Assembly: GCA_033782935.1 (NCBI GenBank)
Contig: JAWQEG010000167.1
Location: 645,001 to 709,000 of the forward strand
Origin: Petrolisthes cinctipes
Taxonomy: Eukaryota; Arthropoda; Malacostraca; Decapoda; Porcellanidae
Direction of reading: 5' to 3'
Length of the DNA: 64,000 nucleotides
Within the stretch, counting starts at the first letter, position 1; the number at the start of each line of letters is the position of its first letter. The notes below the pieces were generated by a model, which was not told the origin of the DNA, did no database searches, and saw only the letters and a list, made by a program, of their open reading frames with translations. The translations under genes were made by a program, and so were the position numbers. This document shows, one piece after another, positions 63,911 through 64,000 of this stretch.

Positions 63911-64000
63911 CGTACAGATTGCTTCTAGAACCAAAAATATTGAATATTCGGGTGTTTTGGGCCTGAATTTGAGATATCGACTTTGGGCACCTAAAATATC
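63911..64000 (+). repeat. HOR family 7, start of unit 3 (runs off window)
   Basis: GGCACGTACAGATTGC and TCTAGAACCAAAAATATTG repeat the start of unit 2 (61,136) at 2,775 bp. The array therefore continues beyond the right edge. Confidence 0.88.

Larger units (their letters stand above)
1..64000 (+). repeat. Satellite DNA array filling the whole window, ~176-bp monomer, head-to-tail
   Basis: Every part of the window is a variant of one monomer, recognisable by AAAATATCGAT followed about 88 bases later by AAAATATCGAATTTTCGGG. The ATCGAT anchor recurs every 176-177 bp, or 147, 159 or about 164 bp in shortened monomers, so I estimate 370-390 monomers. All monomers read in the same direction and I found no inversion, gap, telomeric repeat or foreign insertion. 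The consensus has 39% GC (69/176). Long arrays of this kind are known from eukaryotic centromeres, pericentromeres and subtelomeres; which applies here is not shown by the sequence. The strand given is only the orientation in which I wrote the monomer. Any transcription would be non-coding heterochromatin RNA; nothing here demonstrates it. Confidence 0.97.

Noticed and set aside
1..64000. CRISPR array
   Set aside because: The repeats are contiguous and about 147-177 bp long, with no unique spacers of constant length and no cas genes.
1..64000. CENP-B box (TTCG and CGGG elements in a 17-bp motif)
   Set aside because: TTCGGG and AAACGGG occur in half B, but not with the spacing of the known motif (nTTCGnnnnAnnCGGGn). 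I found no match in the consensus.
1..64000. TATA boxes (ATATAAACGGG) as promoters
   Set aside because: The word recurs in nearly every full-length monomer as part of the repeat and no downstream gene exists. It could matter for satellite transcription, but the sequence gives no support.
1..64000. Transposable element, integrase or long terminal repeats
   Set aside because: No stretch leaves the monomer pattern. The HOR borders lack target-site duplications or terminal inverted repeats and fall inside words shared by all monomers.
1..64000. Telomeric or subtelomeric simple repeats, rRNA or tRNA genes
   Set aside because: No tandem TTTAGGG or TTAGGG run and no rRNA- or tRNA-like sequence was found by reading both strands.
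1..64000. Naming the satellite family or species
   Set aside because: Monomer length resembles several plant and animal centromeric repeats, but I do not recognise the sequence. A database search is needed, so I gave no name.

Overview
The whole 64 kb window is one uninterrupted head-to-tail satellite DNA array. I find no protein-coding gene, RNA gene, transposon, CRISPR array or unique sequence anywhere in it, and every stretch I compared aligns to one monomer in the same orientation. Such an array points to a eukaryotic nuclear genome, in constitutive (centromeric, pericentromeric or subtelomeric) heterochromatin. The ~176-bp monomer is in the range common for plant and animal centromeric satellites. 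I do not recognise the family, so the species and chromosomal location stay open.

Monomer design. The main monomer is 176-177 bp and is a fused dimer of two 88-bp halves. Half A carries the ATCGAT core and ends in GAGTAGGC. Half B carries ATCGAATTTTCGGG and ends in GAAGATGC. My ungapped consensus alignment of the halves gives 60/88 identities. Shortened monomers recur: 147 bp (29 bp lost from the end of B into A), 159 bp (18 bp lost in A) and ~164 bp (12 bp lost at the B/A junction). Half A comes in three main haplotypes: I (CTATATTTTG...TAGCACTGAG), II (CTGTATTTTG...TAACACGGAG) and III (CTGTATCTTG...TAACTAGGAG). The B half that follows often co-varies with them.

Layout. 1-7.7 kb: 1.33-1.79 kb higher-order repeats (HORs). 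8.1-12.4 kb: 1.30 kb and then 1.00 kb HORs. 12.5-13.5 kb: a 530-bp duplication. 13.5-23.6 kb: a nested HOR of 3.66/3.16/~3.2 kb units, each holding an internal run of 500-bp trimers (176+177+147) whose copy number differs. 24.7-26.2 kb: an 834-bp HOR. 28.05-33.04 kb: a 1.00 kb HOR organised as a 2.00 kb super-repeat. 35.5-42.8 kb: a 1.57-2.08 kb HOR family. 42.8-52.3 kb: irregular, older-looking array. 52.33-57.44 kb: two nearly identical 2,555-bp units. 58.69-64.0 kb: a 2.45/2.78 kb HOR that runs off the window.

Larger scale. Rare sequence markers occur in the same order in about 27-42 kb and about 46.7-58.7 kb, at offsets falling from 19.67 to about 17.3 kb. This suggests an older duplication of more than 10 kb, later overwritten by local HOR amplification. 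Apparent reading frames of up to 251 codons are by-products of monomers whose lengths are multiples of three (147, 159, 177) and are not annotated as genes.
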